Shown here: positions 1-5,875 of the stretch, in pieces
Layout: every line of letters starts with the position of its first letter
Numbering within the stretch: the stretch's first letter is position 1
Source of the DNA: Lachnospiraceae bacterium UBA3785
Lineage (GTDB): Bacteria; Bacillota; Clostridia; Lachnospirales; Lachnospiraceae
Assembly (NCBI GenBank): GCA_002369495.1
Contig: DFFD01000074.1
Span: forward strand, 1-8,426
Length of the DNA: 8,426 nucleotides
Direction: 5' to 3'
Position numbers and translations under genes: made by a program
Notes under the pieces: model-generated
What the model was told of the DNA's origin: nothing
What the model saw: the letters and a program-made list of their open reading frames with translations, nothing else
Databases searched by the model: none

Positions 1-147
1 GAGATCGGCACGCCGTTCTGCGTGACCTACGATTTCGATTCCGAAAATGACGGCGCCGTGACGGTCCGCGACCGCGACACGATGGCGCAGGTGCGCATCC
101 CGATTGCTGAGCTGGACGCTTACTTTGCGGATAAGTTCACCTTCTGA
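1..147 (+). CDS. glyS: Glycyl-tRNA synthetase, C-terminal end (partial)
   Basis: Only the last 48 codons are in the window, in frame from base 1 to the TGA at 145-147. The translated end contains [11 protein letters not shown] followed by [16 protein letters not shown]. This is the conserved end of the anticodon-binding domain of the single-chain (alpha2) class II glycyl-tRNA synthetase found in Gram-positive bacteria, archaea and eukaryotes. That enzyme charges tRNA-Gly with glycine in the cytoplasm. The catalytic domain lies outside the window, so completeness cannot be judged. A strong intrinsic terminator starts 21 bases after the stop, so this is the last gene of its transcript. The family assignment rests on recall of the conserved C-terminal motif and is strong despite the short length. 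Confidence 0.9.
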   Translation, partial: EIGTPFCVTYDFDSENDGAVTVRDRDTMAQVRIPIAELDAYFADKFTF

Positions 148-168
148 TCGGCTGACTGAAGAATGATG

Positions 169-198
169 AACCGGAGCGGGGGGCCGCTCCGGTTTTTT
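169..198 (+). terminator. Intrinsic terminator after glyS
   Basis: An 11-bp perfect stem pairs AACCGGAGCGG (169-179) with CCGCTCCGGTT (184-194) around a GGGG loop. It is followed by a T run up to 198. This is a textbook rho-independent terminator placed just after the glyS stop codon. Confidence 0.92.
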
Positions 199-202
199 GA
201 GC

Positions 203-303
203 AGGGACGGTTCCCAGGGACGGTTCTCAGAAAATTGATTCTTGAAAAAGAATCAATTTTTTAAGAACCGTCCCCCAGGAACCGTCCCCCAGGAACCGTC
301 CCC
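203..303. repeat. REP-like palindromic element A
   Basis: The element has two left-hand copies of AGGGACGGTTC (starting at 203 and 216) and three right-hand copies of GAACCGTCCCC (starting at 265, 279 and 293). Between them lies a perfect 13-bp AT-rich hairpin, 231-243 with 248-260, with a GAAA loop. The inner left and right arms (217-227 with 264-274) pair in register with the central hairpin, so 217-274 can fold as one long stem-loop. The right-hand units are tandem at 14-base intervals. From general knowledge, GGGACGGTTC-type palindromes are dispersed through many clostridial genomes, often linked to REP-associated (IS200-like, Y1) transposases. No such transposase is in this window. The element fills nearly all the space between the glyS terminator and the transporter's ribosome binding site. 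Confidence 0.85.
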
Positions 304-326
304 AGTATCATGTGTAAGGAGACATT

Positions 327-1250
327 ATGAAAAAGACAGAACAGATCCCGCCCGCCCTCGGCACCGTGCTCATTCTGCTCGCCGGGTGCTCGTGGGGCAG
401 CATCGGGATCTTTGTCCGGAATTTCAACAAGGCGGCGCTCGGATCGATGGAGATCGTCGCGCTGCGCTCGGTCTTCACCGTGATCTTCATGGGGCTCTTT
501 CTCCTGGTCCGCGACCGGAGCCTCTTCAAGGTGAAGCTGAAGGACCTCTGGTGCTTTGTGGGCACAGGGGTCGTGAGCATGGCATTTTTCAACTTCTGCT
601 ACTTCAGGCTGATCACGGTCTCATCGCTCTCGATCGCCGCGGTTATGCTCTACACGGCTCCGGTCTTTGTGATGCTGCTCTCGGCGGTCCTCTTCAGAGA
701 GAAGATCACAGGCGTGAAGATCGCCGCCGTGATCCTGACTGTCGTCGGCTGCACCTTCGTGACGGGCATCGTGGGCAGCCCGGTGCACCTGACCCTGTCC
801 GCCCTGCTTCTCGGGATCGGCGCGGGCCTCGGCTACGCGCTCTACTCGATCTTCGGGCGCTATGCGATCATGAAGGGCTATCACAACTTTACGATCGTGT
901 TCTACACCTTCGTCTTCACGTCGATCGCGGTGATCCCGCTCTCCGACATGGGCAGGCTCGCCTCGGTTGTCACATCAGGTGCGGGGATGGCGGCATTTTC
1001 GGCGCTCTGCGGCATCGTGACCACGGTCTTTCCCTACATCGTGTACAATTTCGGGCTCACGGCCGTGGAGAACGGCAGGGCTGCGATCATCGCCTCGGTG
1101 GAGCCGGTCGTGGCGACGCTGATCGGGGTTTTCATTTTCAGGGAGACCATGACGGCGGGGAATCTCATCGGTATCGCGATGGTGCTCTCGGCGATCGTGC
1201 TCACGAACGTCCGGCTCGGGAAGGAAGCGCCTGCCGGCAGGGAGGAATAG
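327..1250 (+). CDS. EamA/DMT-family membrane transporter
   Basis: The 307-residue product is almost entirely hydrophobic, with about ten predicted membrane helices in two halves. This is the size and layout of the drug/metabolite transporter superfamily with two EamA repeats. The first repeat covers roughly residues 10-150 and contains the typical AGCSWGSIGIFVRNF start. The second covers roughly 155-295, with SVEPVVATLIGVFIFRE near its end, the classic EamA signature around the ninth helix. Members export amino acids, metabolites or drugs across the cytoplasmic membrane, and the substrate cannot be told from sequence. The ATG at 327 is favoured because AAGGAGA (316-322) lies 4 bases upstream. 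No convincing promoter is visible between the glyS terminator and this ribosome binding site, a space occupied by a REP-like element. The next gene has its own promoter. Confidence 0.9.
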   Translation: MKKTEQIPPALGTVLILLAGCSWGSIGIFVRNFNKAALGSMEIVALRSVFTVIFMGLFLLVRDRSLFKVKLKDLWCFVGTGVVSMAFFNFCYFRLITVSSLSIAAVMLYTAPVFVMLLSAVLFREKITGVKIAAVILTVVGCTFVTGIVGSPVHLTLSALLLGIGAGLGYALYSIFGRYAIMKGYHNFTIVFYTFVFTSIAVIPLSDMGRLASVVTSGAGMAAFSALCGIVTTVFPYIVYNFGLTAVENGRAAIIASVEPVVATLIGVFIFRETMTAGNLIGIAMVLSAIVLTNVRLGKEAPAGREE

Positions 1251-1254
1251 GGCA

Positions 1255-1282
1255 TTGACAAAACCCGAACTTATGTTAGACT
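1255..1282 (+). promoter_or_regulatory. Sigma-A-type promoter of the cysE operon
   Basis: A perfect -35 box TTGACA (1255-1260) is followed after 16 bases by TAGACT (1277-1282), which matches 4 of 6 -10 positions. A TG one base upstream (1274-1275) makes it an extended -10. Transcription would start near 1289, giving a leader of only about 37 bases before the chosen cysE start. That leader is too short for a T-box. A small inverted repeat, ACTTA-A-TAAGT (1280-1290), overlaps the expected start point. Confidence 0.7.
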
Positions 1283-1325
1283 TAATAAGTATAATTGCCG
1301 TAAAATGCAAACATGCGAGGATGCG

Positions 1326-2096
1326 ATGGGCTGGTTTGGTGATTTAAAGGAAACTTACGAGGTATACAAGGAGAGAGACCCGGCGATCCGGACCTGCTGG
1401 GACGTCCTGCTCTATCCCTGCTACAAGGCGATGCGGATGTACCGGAAGGCACATAAACTGTGGCTTTCCGGCCACACCTGGTCTGCGCGCTGGCTTTCGC
1501 AGCGGGCTGCCAGGAAGACCGGCATCGAGATCCATCCCGGCGCGACGATCGGGAAGGGCTTCTTCATCGACCACGGGACCGGCGTTGTGATCGGCGAGAC
1601 CTGCGAGATCGGCGACAATGTGACCCTCTACCAGGGCGTGACCCTGGGCGGCACCGGCAAGGAGCAGGGCAAGCGCCACCCGACGCTCGAGGACGGCGTG
1701 ATGGTCTCCGCCGGCGCGAAGGTGCTGGGCTCCATCACGATCGGCCGGAATTCCAAGATCGGAGCGGGGGCTGTCGTGATCAAGCCCGTTCCGCCCAACT
1801 GTACGGTCGTGGGCGTCCCGGGGCGCATCGTGCGCATGAAGAACCAGGTCGTCCCGCGCGAGGAGATCGACCAGACCAACCTGCCTGACCCGATCCTGCA
1901 GGATATGAAGGTGCTCGAGCGGGCCAACAACGAGCTCATCAACCGTGTGCTCGCGCTGGAGGAGGAGATGAAGGCGTTGAAGGGTCGCGCGAAGGAGGAG
2001 GCGAAGGCCGCTCCGGAGCATGAACCCATGCGCCTTGCGCCCGAGGAGCGCGACTATGAGGAGATCGAGGACTGCATTTTTGCGGATCACATATAA
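1326..2096 (+). CDS. cysE: Serine O-acetyltransferase (CysE/EpsC type)
   Basis: CysE transfers acetyl from acetyl-CoA to L-serine to give O-acetylserine, the committed step of cysteine synthesis. The N-terminal helical part contains [17 protein letters not shown], typical of the family. The left-handed beta-helix follows, with hexapeptide repeats and [12 protein letters not shown] (catalytic His83), [12 protein letters not shown] (residues 113-119, acetyl-CoA side) and GVPGRIV near the end of the helix. Glu68 replaces the Asp of the E. coli Asp-His pair, which I recall as usual in Gram-positive homologues. A tail of about 69 residues (188-256) begins with a likely coiled coil, becomes acidic and ends in Ile. 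The ATG at 1326 is chosen because GAGG (1317-1320) sits 5 bases upstream and the product starts MGWFGDLKE like relatives. The in-frame ATG at 1305 lacks a binding site. This is the first gene of the operon, and cysS starts 16 bases after its stop. Confidence 0.95.
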   Translation: MGWFGDLKETYEVYKERDPAIRTCWDVLLYPCYKAMRMYRKAHKLWLSGHTWSARWLSQRAARKTGIEIHPGATIGKGFFIDHGTGVVIGETCEIGDNVTLYQGVTLGGTGKEQGKRHPTLEDGVMVSAGAKVLGSITIGRNSKIGAGAVVIKPVPPNCTVVGVPGRIVRMKNQVVPREEIDQTNLPDPILQDMKVLERANNELINRVLALEEEMKALKGRAKEEAKAAPEHEPMRLAPEERDYEEIEDCIFADHI

Positions 2097-2112
2097 GGAG
2101 GACTTCTGAAAA

Positions 2113-3519
2113 ATGAAGATATTCAACACGCTCACCATGAGAAAAGAGGAATTTGTTCCGATCGAGCCGGGCAAGGTCCGCATGTATGTCTGCGGCCCGA
2201 CCGTCTACAACCTGATCCATATCGGAAATGCGCGCCCGATGATCGTCTTCGACACCGTCCGCCGCTACCTGACCCACAAGGGCTACGAGGTCAACTATGT
2301 CTCCAACTTCACGGACGTGGACGACAAGATCATCAAGGCGGCCAACGAGGAAGGCGTGAGCTCCGACGTGATCTCCAAACGCTACATCGAGGAGTGCAAG
2401 AAGGACATGGCGGGCATGAACGTCCTGCCGGCCACGAAGCATCCGCTCGCGACCGAGGAGATCGACGGGATGATCGACATGATCGGGACCCTGATCAAGA
2501 AGGATCACGCGTACAAGAAGAACGGGACTGTCTATTTCCGGACCCGCAGCTTCCCCGGCTACGGAAAGCTCTCCGGCAAGAACCTGGACGACCTCCGCTC
2601 TGGCTTCCGCGACCTCAAGGTCTCCGGCGAGGAGGAGAAGGAGGATCCGCTCGATTTCGTGCTCTGGAAGCCGAAGAAGGAAGGCGAGCCGAGCTGGGAG
2701 TCGCCGTGGAGCGACGGCCGTCCGGGCTGGCACATCGAGTGCTCGGTGATGTCCAAAAAGTACCTCGGCGAGCAGATCGATATTCACGCGGGCGGCGAGG
2801 ACCTTGTGTTCCCGCACCATGAAAATGAAATCGCCCAGTCCGAATGCTGCTCCGGCAAGACATTTGCGAACTACTGGATGCACAACGCGTTCCTGAACAT
2901 CGACAATAAGAAAATGTCCAAGTCCCTCGGCAACTTCTTCACGGTGCGCGACATCGCGGCGAAGTATGACCTCCAGGTGCTGCGTCTCTTCATGCTCTCA
3001 GCCCACTACAGGAGCCCGCTGAATTTCAGCGAGGAGCTCATGGAGGCGGCCGCGAACAGCCTGCAGAGGATCCGCCGCGCGGCGGAGCGCCTGAAGGACC
3101 TTGAGGCAGCTGCCGGAACGGCGGAGCTGCTTCCGGAGGAGGCTGCGAAGGCGGAGGAGATCAGGGGGTTCATTTCCCGCTTTGACGAGAAGATGGATGA
3201 CGACGCGAACACCGCGGATGCGATCTCGGTCGTTTTCGACCTTGTAAAATACGCGAACGTCGAGGTCACGGAGGCCTCCTCGAAGGCGCTTGTGACCCTT
3301 GCCGCCCAGACCCTGCACGAGCTGTGCGACATCCTGGGGATCATCGAGCTCCCGAAGCAGGAAGTGCTCGATTCCGATATCGAGGCGCTGATTGAGGAGC
3401 GGCAGGCGGCCAGGAAGGCGAAGAATTTCAGGCGCGCCGACGAGATCCGCGACATGCTGAAGGGGATGGGCATCGAGCTCATGGACACAAAAGAGGGCGT
3501 CAAGTGGACCAGAAAATGA
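2113..3519 (+). CDS. cysS: Cysteinyl-tRNA synthetase
   Basis: This class I synthetase charges tRNA-Cys with cysteine in the cytoplasm. The 468-residue length is normal for the family. The HIGH-type motif is HIGN at residues 36-39 and the KMSKS motif is intact at 267-271. All four expected zinc ligands are visible: Cys27 in VCGPTVY, Cys210 in HIECS, and His235 and Glu239 in HHENEIAQSE. The C-terminal part (about 300-468) is the helical DALR/anticodon-binding region, ending in the usual RRADEIRDMLKGMGIELMDT. AAGGAGG (2095-2101) overlaps the cysE stop codon and lies 11 bases before the ATG, slightly long but strong. The stop TGA overlaps the ATG of mrnC as ATGA. The pairing with cysE links cysteine production to its use in translation and is a conserved Firmicutes arrangement. 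Confidence 0.97.
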   Translation: MKIFNTLTMRKEEFVPIEPGKVRMYVCGPTVYNLIHIGNARPMIVFDTVRRYLTHKGYEVNYVSNFTDVDDKIIKAANEEGVSSDVISKRYIEECKKDMAGMNVLPATKHPLATEEIDGMIDMIGTLIKKDHAYKKNGTVYFRTRSFPGYGKLSGKNLDDLRSGFRDLKVSGEEEKEDPLDFVLWKPKKEGEPSWESPWSDGRPGWHIECSVMSKKYLGEQIDIHAGGEDLVFPHHENEIAQSECCSGKTFANYWMHNAFLNIDNKKMSKSLGNFFTVRDIAAKYDLQVLRLFMLSAHYRSPLNFSEELMEAAANSLQRIRRAAERLKDLEAAAGTAELLPEEAAKAEEIRGFISRFDEKMDDDANTADAISVVFDLVKYANVEVTEASSKALVTLAAQTLHELCDILGIIELPKQEVLDSDIEALIEERQAARKAKNFRRADEIRDMLKGMGIELMDTKEGVKWTRK

Positions 3520-4001
3520 CAGGAAACACTCGAGAGGAAACAAAAGCCGGGGCAGCAGCGCCGGCTTTTATGAACGGCCTTGAACCGCACATGACGGAGG
3601 CGGAGGCGAGACAGGTTGCGCCGCTCTCGCTGGCATTTCTCGGGGACGCGGTCTACGAGCTGCACATCCGGACGATGGCGGTGCAGACGCACACCTTAAG
3701 CCCGAACGGGCTCAATGAGCTCACCAGCTCCCTCGCGAAAGCAGCCACTCAGGCGGCTGCGGCGATGAGGGTCATGCCGTCCCTCACGGAGGAGGAAGCA
3801 GCGATCCTCCGGCGCGGCCGGAACGCGAAGTCGAAGACGATGGCCAAGCACGCCTCGATGTCGGATTACCGGCTGGCGACCGGCTTTGAGGCGATGATCG
3901 GCTACCTCTACCTCACCGGGCAGGACGCGCGGGTGCTGGAGATTATCAGAAAGGGGGTCCTTCCAGATGAAGAGACAGACGGAAAACCGGAAAATGAATA
4001 A
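3516..4001 (+). CDS. mrnC: Mini-ribonuclease III
   Basis: Mini-III is a small RNase III-like enzyme that lacks the double-stranded RNA binding domain. In Bacillus subtilis it trims 23S rRNA precursors. The RNase III fold is shown by LAFLGDAVYELHIR (metal-binding Asp44), the conserved RRGRNAKSKTMAKHA stretch, and YRLATGFEAMIGYLYL (Glu125). No further domain follows. The ATG at 3516 forms an ATGA overlap with the cysS stop, which suggests translational coupling and gives 161 residues. A GTG at 3504 is also open. The ATG at 3570 would give 143 residues, closer to the usual family length. It follows directly after a terminator-like hairpin (3542-3569), so the true start is unsettled. The end overlaps rlmB by 35 bases. 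The gene order cysS-mrnC-rlmB is conserved and supports the call. Confidence 0.93.
   Translation: MTGNTREETKAGAAAPAFMNGLEPHMTEAEARQVAPLSLAFLGDAVYELHIRTMAVQTHTLSPNGLNELTSSLAKAATQAAAAMRVMPSLTEEEAAILRRGRNAKSKTMAKHASMSDYRLATGFEAMIGYLYLTGQDARVLEIIRKGVLPDEETDGKPENE
3542..3569 (+). other. Hairpin inside the mrnC start region
   Basis: AAAAGCCGG (3542-3550) pairs perfectly with CCGGCTTTT (3561-3569) around a 10-base loop. The second arm ends in TTTT and is followed at once by an ATG (3570). It resembles a weak intrinsic terminator or attenuator. If it folds, the GAGAGG at 3532-3537 would sit close in space to the ATG at 3570. Its role is inferred; only the inverted repeat is seen. Confidence 0.5.
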
Positions 4002-4809
4002 CAGGCCCGCCGGAAAAGCCCCGCGGGACCCGGAAATGAACCTCAGCCCGGCGGAGGAGGAAAATCTCTCCGGGAAGATCGAAGGCCGGAACGCGGTCAT
4101 CGAGGCTTTCCGCTCGGGCAGGCCCGTGGACAAGCTGTTCGTGCAGGAGGAGCTCTACGACGGGCCCATCCAGACGATCCTGCGCGAGGCGAAGAAGGCG
4201 GGGACATTTGTGAATTTTGTGCCGAAGTCACGCCTCGATGAGATGTCCGAGACCGGCCATCATCAGGGGGTGATCGCGCAGGCGGCGGCATTTTCCTATG
4301 CGGAGATCGACGATATCCTGAAGAAGGCGGAGGACGCCGGGGAGGCGCCGTTCATCGTGTTCCTGGACGGGATCGAGGATCCGCACAATCTCGGGGCGAT
4401 CATCCGGACAGCCTGCCTTGCAGGTGCGCACGGGGTCGTGATCAAGAAGCACCGGGCCGTCGGCCTCACGCCGACCGCGGTGCGGGCGTCAGCCGGCGCG
4501 GTGAACTATGTGCCGGTGGCGCGCGTCGCGAACATCGGGGCGGAGATCGACCGGCTGAAGGAGAAAGGCCTGTGGTTTGTGTGCGCGGATATGGGCGGCA
4601 AGCCGATGTATGAGCTGCCGCTGACGGGTCCGATCGGCCTGGTCATCGGCGCGGAGGGCGAGGGCGTCAGCCGGCTCGTCAGGGAGAAATGCGATTTCAC
4701 GGCGCGGATCCCGATGAGCGGGCCGATCGATTCCCTGAACGCCTCGGTCGCCGCGGGTATCCTGATGTATGAGATCGTCCGGCAGAAGGCCGGGCAGGCG
4801 AAGAGGTGA
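3967..4809 (+). CDS. rlmB: SpoU-family rRNA 2'-O-methyltransferase (RlmB-like)
   Basis: The 280-residue product has the two-part layout of RlmB/TrmH enzymes. Residues ~37-110 form a SpoU substrate-binding domain beginning KIEGRNAVIEAFRSGRPVD. Residues ~125-275 form a SpoU methylase domain with the knotted SAM-binding fold. Motif 1 is LDGIEDPHNLGAIIRTA, with the conserved Asn141 and Arg147. Motifs 2 and 3 appear as LVIGAEGEGVSRLV and IPMSGPIDSLNASVAAGI. These enzymes methylate the ribose of a guanosine; E. coli RlmB acts on G2251 of 23S rRNA. The exact target here is inferred from family and gene order. AAGGGGG (3951-3957) lies 9 bases before the ATG at 3967, so that start is preferred over the ATG at 3994 even though it overlaps mrnC by 35 bases. 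The sigma factor gene begins 3 bases after its stop. Confidence 0.92.
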   Translation: MKRQTENRKMNNRPAGKAPRDPEMNLSPAEEENLSGKIEGRNAVIEAFRSGRPVDKLFVQEELYDGPIQTILREAKKAGTFVNFVPKSRLDEMSETGHHQGVIAQAAAFSYAEIDDILKKAEDAGEAPFIVFLDGIEDPHNLGAIIRTACLAGAHGVVIKKHRAVGLTPTAVRASAGAVNYVPVARVANIGAEIDRLKEKGLWFVCADMGGKPMYELPLTGPIGLVIGAEGEGVSRLVREKCDFTARIPMSGPIDSLNASVAAGILMYEIVRQKAGQAKR

Positions 4810-4812
4810 ACT

Positions 4813-5391
4813 GTGGAGAAAACGGACGAGGAGCTGGTGCTTGCCTGCAGGGCGGGCGACAACGAGGCCTGCGAGGTCCTCTTTGAATCCTACAAGCCGC
4901 TCGTCAGAAGCCGGGCGGTCAACAAATTCCTGCTGGGAGGCGATTTTGACGACCTGATCCAGGAGGGAATGATCGGGCTTCTGGCCGCCGTGCGGGAGTA
5001 CGATCCGGAGAAGGCCGGGTTTTCGACCTTTGCGAGCGTGTGCATCGACCGGCAACTGAATCACGCGATCGAGTCCGCCCAGAGCAAGAAGAACCGGATC
5101 CTGTCCGAGTCGGTCCCGATCGACGAGGCGGATATGTCCCGGACGACGGGCGGTGCGAATCCGGAGAAGATGGTGCTCGCGGAGGAAAGGCGCCGCGAGA
5201 CGCTCGACGCGATCCGGGGTTCGCTGAGCCGGATCGAGCTTCTCGTGCTGAACCTGGTGCTGAGAGGCTACAGCAGTCGTGAGATCGCGGAGATGATGGG
5301 AAAATCCCCCAAGCAGATCGACAACGCCTTCCAGCGCATCCGGAGGAAGACAAAAAAGGCCCTGGAGGGCAAGGATAAGAAATTGGTATAA
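4813..5391 (+). CDS. sigH: RNA polymerase sigma factor, SigH (sigma-30) type
   Basis: The 192-residue protein is a sigma-70 family factor. Region 2 spans about 27-85, with DFDDLIQEGMIGLLAAVREYD for core binding and -10 recognition. Region 4 spans about 128-184, with a helix-turn-helix in YSSREIAEMMGKSPKQIDNAFQRIRRK. The KSPKQIDNAFQRIRRK end closely resembles B. subtilis SigH (KSIDNALQRVKRK). Position after rlmB is the sigH position in Bacillus, where SigH drives transition-state, competence and early sporulation genes. Its role here could differ, and the sequence does not show whether the organism sporulates. The start is GTG at 4813. GAGGTGA (4803-4809) upstream overlaps the rlmB stop, so translation is probably coupled. 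The gene yacP, which lies between rlmB and sigH in Bacillus, is absent. This is the last gene of the operon. Confidence 0.88.
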   Translation: MEKTDEELVLACRAGDNEACEVLFESYKPLVRSRAVNKFLLGGDFDDLIQEGMIGLLAAVREYDPEKAGFSTFASVCIDRQLNHAIESAQSKKNRILSESVPIDEADMSRTTGGANPEKMVLAEERRRETLDAIRGSLSRIELLVLNLVLRGYSSREIAEMMGKSPKQIDNAFQRIRRKTKKALEGKDKKLV

Positions 5392-5447
5392 AACGATAAT
5401 ATATTTTGATAATATATATGCGGATTTTTGAATTTACAGAATATTTA

Positions 5448-5476
5448 TTGCGGGAGAAACCCACCTGAGGTATAGT
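5448..5476 (+). promoter_or_regulatory. Possible promoter for the NUMOD1 gene
   Basis: TTGCGG (5448-5453, 3 of 6 matches) is followed after 17 bases by TATAGT (5471-5476, 5 of 6). The -10 lies inside the left arm of the 5470-5509 hairpin, and transcription would start within that hairpin. An AT-rich stretch just upstream could help. This is plausible but weak. Confidence 0.35.
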
Positions 5477-5509
5477 AAAAGCGGCCGGCAGCGGCCGCTT
5501 TTACTATAC
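5470..5509. terminator. Perfect 18-bp hairpin, probable bidirectional terminator
   Basis: GTATAGTAAAAGCGGCCG (5470-5487) pairs perfectly with its reverse complement (5492-5509) around a GCAG loop. The GC-rich core is flanked by AAAA and TTTT within the stem. It can therefore end transcripts in both directions: the cysE-sigH operon from the left and the minus-strand polymerase gene from the right. It is unusually long and perfect for a simple terminator. Confidence 0.7.
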
Positions 5510-5536
5510 GATTCGATCAGGAAAGGAGCGTTTCAG

Positions 5537-5875
5537 GTGGTTGAGAGAAGCGTGGTACAGTACACGAAGGAAATGAAGAAACTCAGGGAATGGAACAGTA
5601 TCCACGAAGCGCAGGAGCAGTACAACATCTCTCACATCTCATCAGTCTGCCGGGGTGAGAGGCTTTCGGACGGAGGATTTGTCTGGCGCTACGCGGCGCC
5701 GGACGCGGAAGAGTTCCGGGTCCGTAAACACAAGCAGGAAAAACGGGTTGCAGCCCGGGTGCAGGAAGTACTGCTCGGTGACGCCGTCGAGGGCGACGAG
5801 GACAAGGACGAAGAGCAGGTAGATATTGCCGGCGGCAGCGGCCCTGAGGGAGAGGATCGCGTAGAGCAGCAGTGA
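5537..5875 (+). CDS. Small NUMOD1-domain DNA-binding protein, aberrant tail
   Basis: Residues 6-53 match the NUMOD1 domain (nuclease-associated modular domain 1), a helix-turn-helix-like DNA-binding module usually attached to HNH or GIY-YIG homing endonucleases. Visible signatures are VVQYTKE, EWNSIHEAQ, ISHISSVCRGER and the closing GGFVWRYA. A strong ribosome binding site, AAAGGAG (5522-5528), lies 8 bases before the GTG start, so this is a real gene. No nuclease domain is present. From about residue 54 (base 5696) to the TGA at 5873-5875, the frame is simply antisense to the convergent polymerase gene. It gives a low-complexity acidic tail (for example EGDEDKDEEQVDIAGG) unlike any domain. 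I infer that the natural stop codon was lost. It could be a stand-alone regulator or a remnant of a homing endonuclease. The start and domain are secure, the end is not. Confidence 0.65.
   Translation: MVERSVVQYTKEMKKLREWNSIHEAQEQYNISHISSVCRGERLSDGGFVWRYAAPDAEEFRVRKHKQEKRVAARVQEVLLGDAVEGDEDKDEEQVDIAGGSGPEGEDRVEQQ

Noticed and set aside
306..311. TATCAT as a -10 box for the transporter
   Set aside because: There is no -35 partner at 16-18 bases, and the start point would fall on the ribosome binding site, leaving no usable leader.
1305..1325. Upstream in-frame ATG for CysE
   Set aside because: It lacks a ribosome binding site and adds seven residues not typical of the family. ATG 1326 has GAGG at the right distance.
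1939..2883. 314-codon minus-strand open frame opposite cysE and cysS
   Set aside because: It spans the antisense of two well-identified genes and the gap between them, with no binding site and no domain.
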